Origin: Glomus cerebriforme
Lineage: Eukaryota; Glomeromycota; Glomeromycetes; Glomerales; Glomeraceae
Assembly (NCBI GenBank): GCA_003550305.1
Contig: QKYT01000008.1
Location: 257,908-292,575, forward strand
Length of the DNA: 34,668 nt
Reading direction: 5' to 3'
Shown: in pieces, positions 11,228-21,669 of the stretch
Layout: every line of letters begins with the position of its first letter
Position numbering within the stretch: the first letter of the stretch is position 1
Position numbers and translations under genes: made by a program
The notes under the pieces: model-generated
Told to the model about the DNA's origin: nothing
Database searches by the model: none
Seen by the model: the letters and a program-made list of their open reading frames with translations, nothing else

Positions 11228-12057
11228 ATGGAAATAGAATGTCAAATCTGTTTTGAATCTCATTCAAAATCTTTATTCCCTAAAATTACCGCGAATTGTA
11301 ATCATGGATTAAATATTTGTGAATTATGCGTTAATAAACATATTAAAACTCAATTAGATAGTAAAGGTGTTGTAGAAATCAATTGTCCTTTTAATAAATG
11401 CAATCAAAAAATTCAAAATGATGATATAAAAAAAATTAGTAAAGAATTATTTGAAAGATTTGATACTTTATTACTCCGTCAAACATTAAGTAAAATTCCA
11501 GAATTTAGATGGTGTAAGAACTCTGAATGTAATTCTGGTCAAATTCACTTTGAAGGAGGTAACAATACTTTTAAAAAAGATTAAAGAAATTTTTTTTTTC
11601 TAAAGAAATAAAAAAAGATTTTTCCTTTAATTGTATAAATCTTAATTTCATTCAGATGATGCACCTATAATGACTTGTCATGCTTGTAAACAAAAATCTT
11701 GTTATACTCACGATATTCCATGGCATCAAGATTCTACTTGTTCTGAATACGAAATTACTAGAAAAGGTAATGACAAAGAAACTCGAGATTTACTCGAAAA
11801 GGAAACTAAACCATGTCCCCAATGTGGTGTAAGAATCATTAAGGGAGAGGGATGTAATCATATAATTTGCGGAATGAAAAAATGTCATTATGAATTTTGT
11901 TGGTTGTAAGTATTTTTTTTTTTTTTTAAAAAAAAAAAAATTTAGTTTTATCTTTTTAATCTTTTTTTGATTATTTTGTAGGTGTTTTGCTGATTACAAT
12001 GAGATTAGGAAACATGGAAATACGTTTCATAAGAAAACTTGTAGATTTTATGCATAG
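11228..12057 (+). CDS. Compact RING-IBR-RING (RBR) E3 ubiquitin ligase, copy B, 3 exons
   Basis: Exons 11228-11558, 11656-11905 and 11982-12057 give about 218 residues, with the same intron positions and phases as copy A. RING1 starts CQICFE and keeps its C/H pattern. The IBR carries RWCKNSEC and CHACKQKSCYTHDIPWH. RING2 reads KPCPQCGVRIIKGEGCNHIIC...CHYEFCWLCF, so the catalytic-position Cys (GEGC) and the terminal zinc ligands are intact. The open frame extends seven codons upstream to a TTG, but the first ATG (11228) matches the start of copy A. Copy B is closest to A in exon 3 and shares an upstream block with C. Partner E2 and substrates are unknown. Confidence 0.88.
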
Positions 12058-12607
12058 CTGATAGCGTTATTTTTTACGCAAATAGTTATTAAATAATTTA
12101 ACATGTGAATTAGAGCTATGTAGATTCTCAGAGACATCTATTTCAATATGGAACATTATGTAGAAAATATCTTAATTCTTATATAAGGAATACGATCTTA
12201 ATAAAATTGAAGTTACAGTACATTATAATTCTGATAAAATATATAAATCTGTAAATGAAAATATAAAACCTATCGTAAAAGGGAAATAGTCAATCGGAGT
12301 GTACAAATTCTTATAAAAAAGATTGTTTGCTTTTGTAATTAAATGAAATTTTATTCTCATATATCTTTCTCTTTTATATTTTACAGTTTACAGGTGAAGG
12401 AAGTATAAGTAAAGATGTTCAGAAAATAGATTGAATATTTATTGAATATATGCTTATTTTTTTAATTTTCGTGAACTTTGACATAATTTAAATGATTTAA
12501 TGATTTAATCAAAACTAAAATTTTCAGATTAACTTGATGAATTTAACTTAAGTATTTATATTTAATACTTTTATACTTGCCGAAACTACTATAAATCCCA
12601 GGACGAG
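12058..12607. other. Spacer after RBR copy B
   Basis: No ORF, RNA gene or repeat that I can support. It contains the 3' UTR of copy B and AT-rich sequence up to the duplicated upstream block. Confidence 0.35.
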
Positions 12608-12758
12608 AGATCGAGCACGTGACATACTATATAATTTGTCATCTAGCGTCACTTCATTTTTACTATGAAAATCCTATTTGTCATTTATTATTTGGCACGT
12701 AGTTAACTTCTTGATGCTGTAATTCCGGCCAAAAACTACAGATCGAACCCGGTTTTAG
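12608..12758 (+). promoter_or_regulatory. Upstream block shared by RBR copies B and C (copy C)
   Basis: Counterpart of 10740-10893: CACGTGAC, a GCGTCAC word, ATGAAAATCCTATTTGTCA, then GGCCAAAAACTACAGATCGA and a CCCGG end. It lies about 345 bp upstream of the conserved Met codon at 13103. Confidence 0.45.
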
Positions 12759-13045
12759 ACAATGACCTAAATCAGTAAATCCCGACCATTTTGGTGACGA
12801 TCACAATTTTTCAATTTTTAATCGACTCTACCAAATAATTCTATAATTTATTCTTTTAATTAAGGCAAGTATAATTTGTTTAAAAGTCTAATATTTATTA
12901 CATCACACATGTTTCCGAAATAACCCGTAAATTTTGACTAATCGTACATTCGTACAACATACACTACTGTATATGTTAGTCTTTTTTTCATCTGCCACAA
13001 ACATATATATTTTTTTCTTTACATCGTAACCTAAGTAAAAAAAAA

Positions 13046-13849
13046 ATGGCCTTATCCAAGTTCATATTAAAGCATTTTTCGTTAAATAATAACTCTTCCA
13101 AAATGGAATGTCAAATTTGTTTCGAACTTCGATCAGTATCTTTATTTATTAAAATCACTACAAATTGTAATCATGAGTTAAATATTTGTAAATTATGTGT
13201 TAATAACCATATTTTAACTCATTTGGATAGTAAAGATGATATAGAAATTATTTGTCCATTTGATAAATGTGATCAAAAAATTCAATATAATGATGTAAAA
13301 AAATTTGTTAGCAAATCTAAATTTAAAAGATTTGATACTTTAATATTTCTTCAAACATTAAATGAAATTCCAGATTTTAGATGGTGTAAAAATCCTCGGT
13401 GTAAATTTGGTCAAATTCATGCTGATAGAGGTAATAACAATTTAAAGAAATTTAGAAATTTTCATTTTATTTCCTTTTTTTTTTTTTTGTTTGAAACAAA
13501 ATTAATTTATTATCTTAATTTTATTCAGAAAGAAATCCTAAAATGACTTGCGACGCTTGTGGACAATACTCTTGTTACATTCACGATATTGCTTGGCATA
13601 AGAATTCTGTTTGTGATGGATTAGACATATCTACCAAAAATTATATTAATAAAAAAACTAAACCATGTCCCCGTTGTGGCGTAAGAATTATTAAGAATGG
13701 AGGGTGTAATCATATGATTTGTACTTGTGGACGTCAATTTGATTGGTCGTAAGTATTTTCTTTTTCTTTTTTAAAAAAAAAGTATTGATCTAACTATTAA
13801 ATTATGAAATTGTATTTTTTATTTTAGTCATATTTCACATAAACCCTGA
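13046..13849 (+). CDS. RBR-like protein, copy C, with truncated RING2 (possibly a decaying gene)
   Basis: Exons 13046-13430, 13529-13748 and 13828-13849 give about 208 residues. The ATG at 13103 (about 189 residues) is an alternative start: it aligns with the Met of copies A and B, and the codons before it resemble the 5' UTR of copy B. RING1 (CQICFE...) and the IBR-like part (RWCKNPRC, CDACGQYSCYIHDIAWH) are kept. RING2 starts KPCPRCGVRIIKNGGCNHMICTCG, so the catalytic-position Cys is present. The end then reads QFDWSHISHKP-stop, whereas A and B have EFCWLCF plus about 25 further residues. The last Cys pair and the distal His/Cys are lost, apparently through a deletion at the start of exon 3. 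It may be a non-catalytic form, a regulator of its siblings, or a pseudogene in progress; zinc loading of RING2 is doubtful. Confidence 0.75.
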
Positions 13850-14094
13850 ACGAATAAAGAAATCTTTTTGACTATTTTTGCATATTGAACACATAGGATA
13901 TCCAACTTGATATATTATCTAATAAATCATCTTTTATTTACATCGACATTTTGCTAATAATATGCCGGGGTTGAACATCCAATCTTTTCAGGTTATGTTT
14001 AACCTAATTAACCAATTTTTTGTAAACCAACTAGGAAACGGAAACCATTATAAAGTCAAGTTTTACAGTATTTTTAACTATATATGTTGTGCGT
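13850..14094. other. Spacer between RBR copy C and the Uma2 duplication unit
   Basis: AT-rich and without an ORF or recognisable repeat. Confidence 0.35.
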
Positions 14095-15795
14095 CAGATA
14101 GCTAATGCTGGCCAAAGCATTATAAAAATCAGCTGAAATGTCACATAATTTAGGTCTTGACATTGACGCACGAATTTTATTATTGTCACGTGATATAAAC
14201 GAACTTTTAGTGATACCTTAATGGATAATAAATATTTAAATATTAGAGATATTCTTGATAATTTAAGTATTTGACAGATTACTTTATAATGAAAGGGTTA
14301 AGAAAGGAATCATGGTAAATTCATATTGTGGATTATTCTCAATTACTAAACCATTATACAGAAGTTGTAAATGCAACCCTAGTTTTTTTTTGGTACAATG
14401 TTCCTGGCTACAAAAATAAAACTTAACAGATATTATTATTATAAAAATGTTAAAAAACAAGTTTAAATATTTTATTCAAAAGAAATAAAAATAATTTTAT
14501 TTGATAGTATCATACAATAAGCACAAACATTTAAAATGATTACTGTTAGAGATCTAATTGCTATTTAAATGCACTTTGTCTAGATGTTTCATCATATTGT
14601 GAACATTGTTGATTTTTAAATTGCAGTAAGGACACTCTTCTTCATCTTCTTTATCATCTTCTTTACCATCTTCTTTCTTGTCATTTTCTTCCTCCTACAA
14701 ATAAATTATTGATTGAAATTATGAAAATTAAAAAAGAGTTCTTAAATGAGAGTATATTGCAGCATAAAAAATAATAAGAAAATATTACCAATAAAAGGAT
14801 GTCATCAATCTTTGATACATCTAAAGTAAAACCCGGTAAAACATTACCACCATCTAAGTTTTCCCAATTACATTTACGACGGGTAGGAGAATTTTCATTA
14901 TTATTCTTCTTGTAAACCCAAATAATGCTATTTGTTGGATCAATTAACCATCCTAGCTTCACAGATGTCCCTGCTCCAAAATAATCATTCTTCATTCTGT
15001 TATCAAATTCATTCAATATTGCATCATTTGTGATAATCGCAACTTCAACAACAAACTCAGGGGTAAATCGTTGACCATCAAAGGACCAAAGTTGTTTTTC
15101 ATCAAGTTTAAGATAAGTTTCTTCAGATGTGAAAGCAACATCTGGTGCTAGTATATTCTTACGCCTATTAGAAGGACTGAAATTAAAACCTCCTTGAGAT
15201 GTGGTGACAATGCCATTCTGATCAGTTTGAATATTCCAATTACCAAGTTGTCTGGAAATCTCTTGTATAATAGCTTNCTTGGCAATTGGATTTTGTGGAA
15301 TAGGAATTAATCTTTTATATTCAAAGTTGACAGGTATCTTAAGATGTTTTTTAATGATTGTAAGTTCTTCATCAGTGTAGGTGTTATCAAGGTCCAGTTC
15401 ATCAAGATTTAGCTTCTTTTTCATGATTGCTTGTAAGTTAAAATATTTTTTGTTTAGGGTTTATATATTTTTTCAATTATTATGGCACAGTAAATTTACA
15501 AATCCAAGTCACACAGTTATTGTTTTAGTCTAAATCTTTAATCATGACAATTTTTTTGTCAACTTTGTAAATTTTTTTTTATGCAGGTTTTTATTTTATA
15601 ATAATTTTATAAATTAATTTAAAACTAGATTAAACTATTTGGAAATTAAAATTATACAGGTTATATCACTTATATGTATGTACTATTATATAAAAATAAT
15701 ATATTCATATCATTTATTATTATTTATTTATTACATTTGTTACTTTGAATTACTATATTGGTGTCGTCCTTTTGAATTTTTGTAAACTGTAACTT
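14095..15795. repeat. Segmental duplication unit 1 (Uma2 gene and flanks)
   Basis: This block matches 21670-23372 in the same orientation, including both non-coding flanks. The 3' flank shares GCTAATGCTGGCCAAA / GCATTATAAAAATCA and GCGAACTTTTAG. The 5' flank shares AGTAAATTTACAAATCCAAG, TGTCAACTTTGTAAA and TTTGAATTTTTGTAAACT. The copies are about 7.6 kb apart and clearly diverged (many substitutions and short indels), so the duplication is not very recent. Confidence 0.75.
14554..15424 (-). CDS. Uma2-like PD-(D/E)XK nuclease domain fused to a C2H2 zinc finger, copy 1, 2 exons
   Basis: Exons on the minus strand are 15424-14789 and 14694-14554, giving about 258 residues. The first ~210 residues resemble the Uma2/'putative restriction endonuclease' family (PD-(D/E)XK fold). 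They show helix Glu in QEISRQLGNW (E55), ILAPD95VAF, FVVE127VAI, a candidate Lys in NRMK145NDYFGAG, and WLIDPTNSIIWVY. Exon 2 adds an acidic Glu/Asp/Lys linker and a CPYC...HLDKVH finger (C-x2-C-x12-H-x4-H), ending NSN. Uma2 proteins are best known from bacteria, especially cyanobacteria, so horizontal acquisition followed by gain of an intron and a finger is a reasonable inference. An N at 15277 leaves residue 50 undefined. Catalytic-looking residues are all present. The biological target is unknown: DNA binding or cleavage in the nucleus is one possibility, protein interaction through the finger another. Confidence 0.82.
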
Positions 15796-16394
15796 AATCA
15801 TAAAGAACTATCATGATTAATAATAAACATTCTTATAATTATTATTGAATATTATTACTGAATATATTGATTTTTAATCAAAAATAATATAAAAATTATT
15901 TTTAATAAAATATTTATAAAATGAAAATGAAAAATAAAGTCCGAGAAAGTCAAAGTTAAGAGATTGTTCGCGGTTTTTTTTACAGGTCTCAACACCTCCT
16001 AAATATCTTGTGACGCAGCTTTAAAGATTTAAACTAAAATTTACAAATTTCATCTGAAACGTGTTAAAAAATATAACTGATTGGGAGACAAAAAAACTAA
16101 TAACTGTTAACTTTTATTTTATCAGAATAGAAGGGACTCTCAACTATATATTCGGCATTTTTAAAAGTTTTTGTTATAAAAAAAAAATACATTTACTTTA
16201 TTTTTATTTATTTTTAATTAATGATTAAATGATTAATGATGTTTTTGATAGTATTATTTAATCAAAAAATCTTTTGTGACTACCTCAGTATAAACAGAAT
16301 TCAGTTTTTTTTTTTTGAACGCGGAACGCCTCAAAACATTATGATCGACTATCCAAAATCAATCCAAAATATTATATTGAAATTAACCTTCGTC
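15796..16394. other. Intergenic AT-rich region
   Basis: No gene, RNA or repeat can be supported here. It is almost entirely A/T-rich with short poly-A and poly-T runs. Confidence 0.35.
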
Positions 16395-16524
16395 GCTAAA
16401 TATAACCGCAGGTGATCATCACCCCCAGAATTAGAATTGGAATGTTGGGCAGAGTTTCAATTACAATTTTAATTCTGCCCGAAATCCCATCCTAATTCTG
16501 ATGCGGTGATTGATGACATTTAGC
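16395..16524. repeat. 130-bp fold-back (MITE-like) element
   Basis: The left arm starts GCTAAATATAACCGCAGGTG and runs through CAGAATTAGAATTGG and GGGCAGA. The right arm runs TTAATTCTGCCC, CATCCTAATTCTG, CGGTGATTGATGACATTTAGC. The arms are imperfect inverse complements over most of their length, so the element can fold into one long hairpin. No ORF and no clear target-site duplication. A degraded relative is at 10636-10735. Confidence 0.65.
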
Positions 16525-17442
16525 AATACACACTTTTATTGTATATCGATTTTTTTATGAATATTTGGTATGAATACTTTATAGGTTTAATATATACATT
16601 GACTTTTAATTTTATTTCAACCATATCTTTAAACGGCATATAAATTTTCTTTATGTGATTGAAAGAATTTTTAACAAAGGGATTTTATTAATTTAAAAAT
16701 ACAACAGCCAGTTAATACTGGTTTTTTTGTAATAAAGAAGTTTAAAGAGATTTATAGTTTTTAAAAAGGAGAAAAAAATTATAAAAGAAAAAACTTAACA
16801 TAAGAAAGCTTAATAGAATTTTTCCCATTCAAATGGATTATTATATCCTCCAATAATTTGTTTTGAATTTGTAATTTAGCTTAACTAAAATAGCCTGAAA
16901 TGCTGCAGCTGTATTACTATCCTTACTAACACGGTAAAATGATAGATTTTTTAAAATAATACTTTAGGTGAGTGACTTGAATTTAAAATAAAATTCAGAT
17001 TGTGTCTTTAATACGAATGAAATACTTTTATAAATTTCATATTGTAGTTTCAAGTATTAATTTTCCCGCGCATGATCAAGCAGTTTTAGTACGATATTAT
17101 TTTTTTTAATATTATATTCTAAATAAATAAAAAATCTCTCAGTCGCACACGCGGTCAACGGTAGTACATTCAACGTTTTTATTTAATTTATAAAATATCT
17201 TTAATAAAATTTCATTATGACTGGTTCTGATATTTCGTGCGACATGATACAATAAAATTGAATAAGCTTAATATCTTCTAATTATGTACTAATACACAAC
17301 GCGTATTATGACTCATATGTACCATTATACTTAACTTGGCTAGCCAATTAGCCATGATTATAAATTTGGTAATAAAAAATGAACAAATAAATCTAAATTA
17401 GATAGTACTCTGCATAATCAATAATAAAAATACATAATAAGT
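16525..17442. other. Intergenic AT-rich region
   Basis: No ORF, RNA gene or repeat that I can support. It ends at the terminal inverted repeat of the element starting near 17443. Confidence 0.35.
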
Positions 17443-17624
17443 TCTCATGACACATCCTTTGTAAATTTTACAAAATGTAAAAAAAAAAAATTATAAATAC
17501 CTACTATTTAAAAAATTTTTTTTCTCTAAATTTAAAAACTAGATTCACTGAATTTTCCCTTTAAACTCTTTTCTCTTTATAATTTCATTTTTTCTCTATA
17601 ATCTCTTAAAAATAAACTACTCCT

Positions 17625-17860
17625 TTAAACTNCTTCTTTTATCTTTCCTTATACTGTATATAGAGGTTTCCTCGTATCAGGCAAGGAAGGTCCAGCCAGG
17701 TAGTCATATCTGGCTGGTTTTGTTTTTTTTTAAATTCCTTTAAACTTCCTCTTATCTTCCTTATATTGTATATGAGGTCTTACTTCGTATCAGGCAAGGA
17801 AAGACCGGTTAGATAGTCGAGTATATCCTATCTGCGGTTTGGTTTAGATTAGAATTCCCT
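17625..17860 (+). repeat. Left subterminal tandem repeat (two hairpin-bearing units)
   Basis: Unit 1 (about 17625-17735) has a perfect 8-bp stem CCAGCCAG/CTGGCTGG at 17692-17699 and 17710-17717. Unit 2 (about 17740-17860) has AGATAG/CTATCT at 17811-17816 and 17828-17833, plus an outer ACCG/CGGT pair at 17804-17807 and 17835-17838. Both hairpins directly follow a shared TATCAGGCAAGGAA word. An N occurs at 17632. Confidence 0.7.
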
Positions 17861-18399
17861 TTTTCATTTCCTAATATTTATGTTTATGAAGCAATATTGA
17901 AGACTAATGAGATCAGTGATGGGGAGATATCAACAAACAGTAAAAAAGATAAAAGAAAAAAGAAGAAATACTACAAGATAAAATAAGAAATGTGCAACAA
18001 TTTTAAGAAAGATAGTTGGGCGAAAAGTTACTTTCAGTGTTGAAAAAAGATGCAGAATTGCTAAGATAATCTGGATCTTGGAGATGTTCTTATATTTACT
18101 ACTGGAAGTGAGGGGAGAAATATTCAATATAATTTACCCATTTCAGCATGTTGAAACGTGAAGAATTAAACTTTAAAAACAACTAAAAAAGATTAGAATG
18201 AAAAAAAACAAATAAATAAATATGGGTATAACAAATAATAGATGATGAGCTCAAGCGCAGAAAGAGAAAGATGAAATGAAAGAAAATGAAAGAAAAAAGA
18301 CAGATAACAAGTTAAAAGAAATATTAAGCAAAAGAAAATATTTGCTATCTGATGAATGATTAAAAAGACAAGAAATATAAATTATTGGACTTTAAAAGA

Positions 18400-18905
18400 A
18401 TAATAAAAGAAACAGGTCGCCAATAATAACATATAAAGAAGAAATCAAAGAACATTTCCAAAAATAGATGAGCCGAGCAAAAAAAGGGACAAAATGGAAA
18501 GAAAGGTATACTGACTTAGAAAAAAGATGCCTAATTGTGGAAAAAAGTTTGGAATAAGGACTAAGTCGAAGAGAGGAGGAATAGAACGGCCTTCAAAGAG
18601 ACATTCATTGAATTGCGTCATGTTAGCATTAAAGTCACCAATTAAGAATAACTTAAAAGAGGTGGCAATCGAATCATGAACAATGCGGAGGACTTCTTGA
18701 TGAAAAGAGCGTCTTTCATGCAAATTATGCGAAGAGTAGGGGGGGAACGTACACTTGGAGAATGCGTAATTTATGGCAGCCAGGAAGAAACAAATCAGTG
18801 AAAATAACGCGTCCTTCAAAACGATAGACACGTTGAACATATTTGGAATAAGTTTTCCTGATGAGTAAGGCGACGCCGCCAGCCACCGAAGGAATATGTA
18901 ATAAG
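18400..18905 (-). pseudogene. Broken endonuclease/exonuclease/phosphatase (EEP) domain, LINE-type
   Basis: In one minus-strand frame the translation reads GGVALLIRKTYSKYV...YRFEGRVIFTDLFL...LRILQVYVPP. It continues in a second frame as YSSHNLHERR, then ...FLIGDFNAN. The GDFNAN motif and the preceding 'LRIxQVYVP' strand are hallmarks of the DNase I-like EEP fold used by non-LTR retrotransposon endonucleases. The frame changes at a run of G on the plus strand near 18741, and a second shift is needed to read the domain's C-terminal LIYFW-like segment near 18460. No reverse transcriptase is visible nearby. It is a degraded copy inside the TIR-bounded element. Confidence 0.6.
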
Positions 18906-18918
18906 AAAGCAAAAATAG

Positions 18919-19005
18919 AAGGGAATAATGATATAAAAAACAAAATATAAGAATAAATTAGAAGGGAATCATGATATAAAAAAACAAAATATAAGAATAA
19001 AATTA
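18919..19005. repeat. Short tandem duplication
   Basis: About 43 bp beginning AGAAGGGAAT and ending AAAATATAAGAATAAA occurs twice in a row with few differences. Confidence 0.6.
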
Positions 19006-21182
19006 ACAAAACAAACAATAATAATAGAAATAAAATAGAAAGGATAATGAAGAACAAATGGAGTAGTAATATTAAATTTTCTTATTTTTTTTTTAGTAAT
19101 TTATTAATTTATTAATTTTATAAATGTATTAAAGAATATTTTTTTCAATAAATAAAATAATTTTTTAAATTTTGTGAATTGTTTCGACCGGATGATCTAA
19201 TGGATAACTCGTACTACTTTATAAAATAATTGCTATCAATATAGCATAATTTGTTGCCAACTTTTGATATATTTAGCATAATTTGATGCCAACATAAGAA
19301 TTCGAAATTTTAATATCATTCATTAAAATAATTCATACGACATCAATCCAGCAGAAACAGTTATAGTTTTTAATTATATAGTACATTTCTTTTATCATAA
19401 ATAATAATTTTTTTAACTTTCATACTTTATAATTTAATAAATATTCTTAACTGGACTTTATATATATTTTCCTTATCTTCTATCCAAACTTGGTTACTTT
19501 ATGAAGTATAGGAACTAAAGAAGATATGAAAAGGCATTTGAATGGTACCAAAAATGGCAGGAAATGGAAACGAACTTGCACAGTAGTATAATTTAGATAG
19601 ATTTATTAAACTAAAAATATAATATTAATTGGTACAAAATAAATCTGACGAAAAGAAAATAATAATGCACAATTCCAAATTGGTTATTTTATGAAAAAGG
19701 CGAATGTTATAATCGAAGTTCAACAGTATATATGTAATATGTATTGTATAATTATTTAGTTATCTCTGAGTCTTCATAAATAATATCTTTTTCATTAACA
19801 AAATTAGTACCCAATATTTCTTTAAAAAAACACTTTTTTTAACGGTTTGATAATGCATTCTCACACTTGCACGCATCTCATTTTTTCACTCATCTGATGT
19901 AGAATAATTTTTGTATTTTATTGAAAAAAAAATTTTTTGTAAAAAATTTAAAATTCATTTTTTTTTATTTGTTAAAAATTCTTATTAATTTTACTTATTC
20001 ATAATAATCAAAAAAAAAAACTAAAAAACTATAAATATACAATTTGAAAATAAAGATTATTTTTTAATTTACTGTATATTTTTATTATATTTTTTCTACC
20101 CCTTCACAACAACTAATACCATTGCAGTCCGTCATTATCTAGTGACTGGAATATCGTCATATTTTTCAAAATTGATTCAGATCCATGAAAAATATAGTAG
20201 ATTTGGTTGAGCTATGATCTTTTGTTTTGCTAATTGCTAATTCCTCCCTTGACACTATTTTCCATTTTACTAAATCACAACCATCTGCCATCATTTCTTT
20301 TATTACCAGCGCTATTCTTTTACCAATATTATTATTACCATAGAAACTTGCCCTTGAAGCTTATATTAACACTGAATAATTGTTTGCTCACATTCACATT
20401 TCCTGTAAATACATTATTTATAGAGTCTTTGTAATTTGATATTTGCCATAATACTAATGTTTTTCATCCGGTTGTTAATCATAATTGTAGTGAAATAGTA
20501 ATCACCTTGATTTATGTTAACGGTCATTTAACATATATTTTATCCAATGTAGCATCAACATTTTTTATTTTGTTGTTAATTCCAGCCATGTAATGGTGAT
20601 TATTCACTCGACTTTTGTCTCCTGCTTCTTTTGAAGCCTGCATTTCCCATTTGATTGTAAATCATTAAATTTAAGTCATCCACTTGATTATCGTAAATAG
20701 TCACAAATATCCATTTATCCTATGTGATATCAATATTCTCCTTTCATTTTCAATTCCAATCAATCGCATTTAAAGGGAGTTATCCACTTTGTCGCTGACT
20801 TCAGTTACAAATATTTAAATACCTTTAAGCTTAATACTTTTTTTCTTGCTAACTCTGGCCATATTTTCATAGTGTTCTTCTTGCCTCTTTTGGTATTGAT
20901 CTAAGTTATATAAGCAACAAAAGAATAGCATTGCGATTAATTATGGATAACTCACAATTTAAAATCCATTTATAACACATACCTTATGACTTATATATGT
21001 CTTTATTATCTTTATGATTTTCATCCCCACAAGTAAAACTTTCTCTCTTCATTACATCTGGTTTAAAGTTATTATGTACTTCTATTTTCAGATTTCTTCT
21101 TATTTCTTTTGCCTTCCATGATGATTTCTTTATTCTTCATAACATAATAATATACAAAAATAAAGATACGAGGAAAGAATGA

Positions 21183-21420
21183 GGGAATTCTAATCTAAAC
21201 CAAACCAGTCAGTTAGGAGAGACTCAACCAATTGACCAGTTTTTCCTTGCCTATAATGAGAAAAGTAACTCATATACAGTATAAGGAAGGGAAAGAAGGA
21301 TTTAAAACTAAACCAAACTAACCAGTTAGGAGAGTGACTCAACTAACTGACCAGTTTTTCCTTGCCTGTAATGAGAAAAGTACACATATACAGTATAAGG
21401 AAGGTAAAGAGGGATTTAAA
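21183..21420 (-). repeat. Right subterminal tandem repeat (two hairpin-bearing units)
   Basis: Two units in inverted orientation to those at 17625-17860, sharing TTCCTTGCCT, ATACAGTATAAGGAAGG and the 24-bp arm end. The unit at about 21300-21420 has a perfect 7-bp stem CAGTTAG/CTAACTG (21323-21329 with 21343-21349). The unit at about 21183-21298 has an equivalent but imperfect stem (GTCAGTT with AATTGAC). Confidence 0.7.
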
Positions 21421-21518
21421 GAAAATTCTAGGAAAAAAGTTATCTAATGAAAAAATGTGAGTATTTATATAGAATATTTTTTAAAATTTACTAAGGATGT
21501 GTCAATTGTGTCATGAGA

Positions 21519-21669
21519 ATTTTATTTTCATATGAAAAGTTACTCACGATTAAGAAATATATAAATTATACATCAGTCATATTTATTGTGCCGCACAAAA
21601 TTATTAAAAATGAATCATATGTATTATTTTTTTTTTAATTAACAAACAATTGAATATTATATTGTGATG
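21519..21669. other. Spacer between the TIR element and duplication unit 2
   Basis: AT-rich; nothing recognised. Confidence 0.35.

Larger units (their letters stand above)
17443..21518. mobile_element. ~4.1-kb element with long TIRs and subterminal tandem repeats
   Basis: The left end (TCTCATGACACATCCTTTGT...) matches the reverse complement of the right end (TCTCATGACACA, a 9-nt extra piece, TCCTTAGTAAATTTT...). The inverted similarity continues inwards to about 17900 and 21130, including a perfect 24-bp inverted match (17836-17859 with 21183-21206). Each arm carries two tandem units of ~110-120 bp. The units contain CCTTATACTGTATATGAG-like, CAGGCAAGGAAA-like and hairpin segments. The interior holds a broken EEP nuclease remnant (about 18400-18905, minus strand), a purine-rich stretch (17930-19060) and a pyrimidine-rich stretch (20240-21170), but no intact transposase. 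The exact termini and target-site duplication are not clear. The superfamily is unassigned. Confidence 0.65.

Noticed and set aside
17930..18127. Minus-strand Phe/Leu-rich frame in the TIR element
   Set aside because: It is the complement of a purine-rich stretch and looks like a composition artefact, not a membrane protein.
20234..20434. 66-codon plus-strand frame in the right half of the TIR element
   Set aside because: Pyrimidine-rich composition giving Leu/Phe/Ser runs; no recognisable domain.
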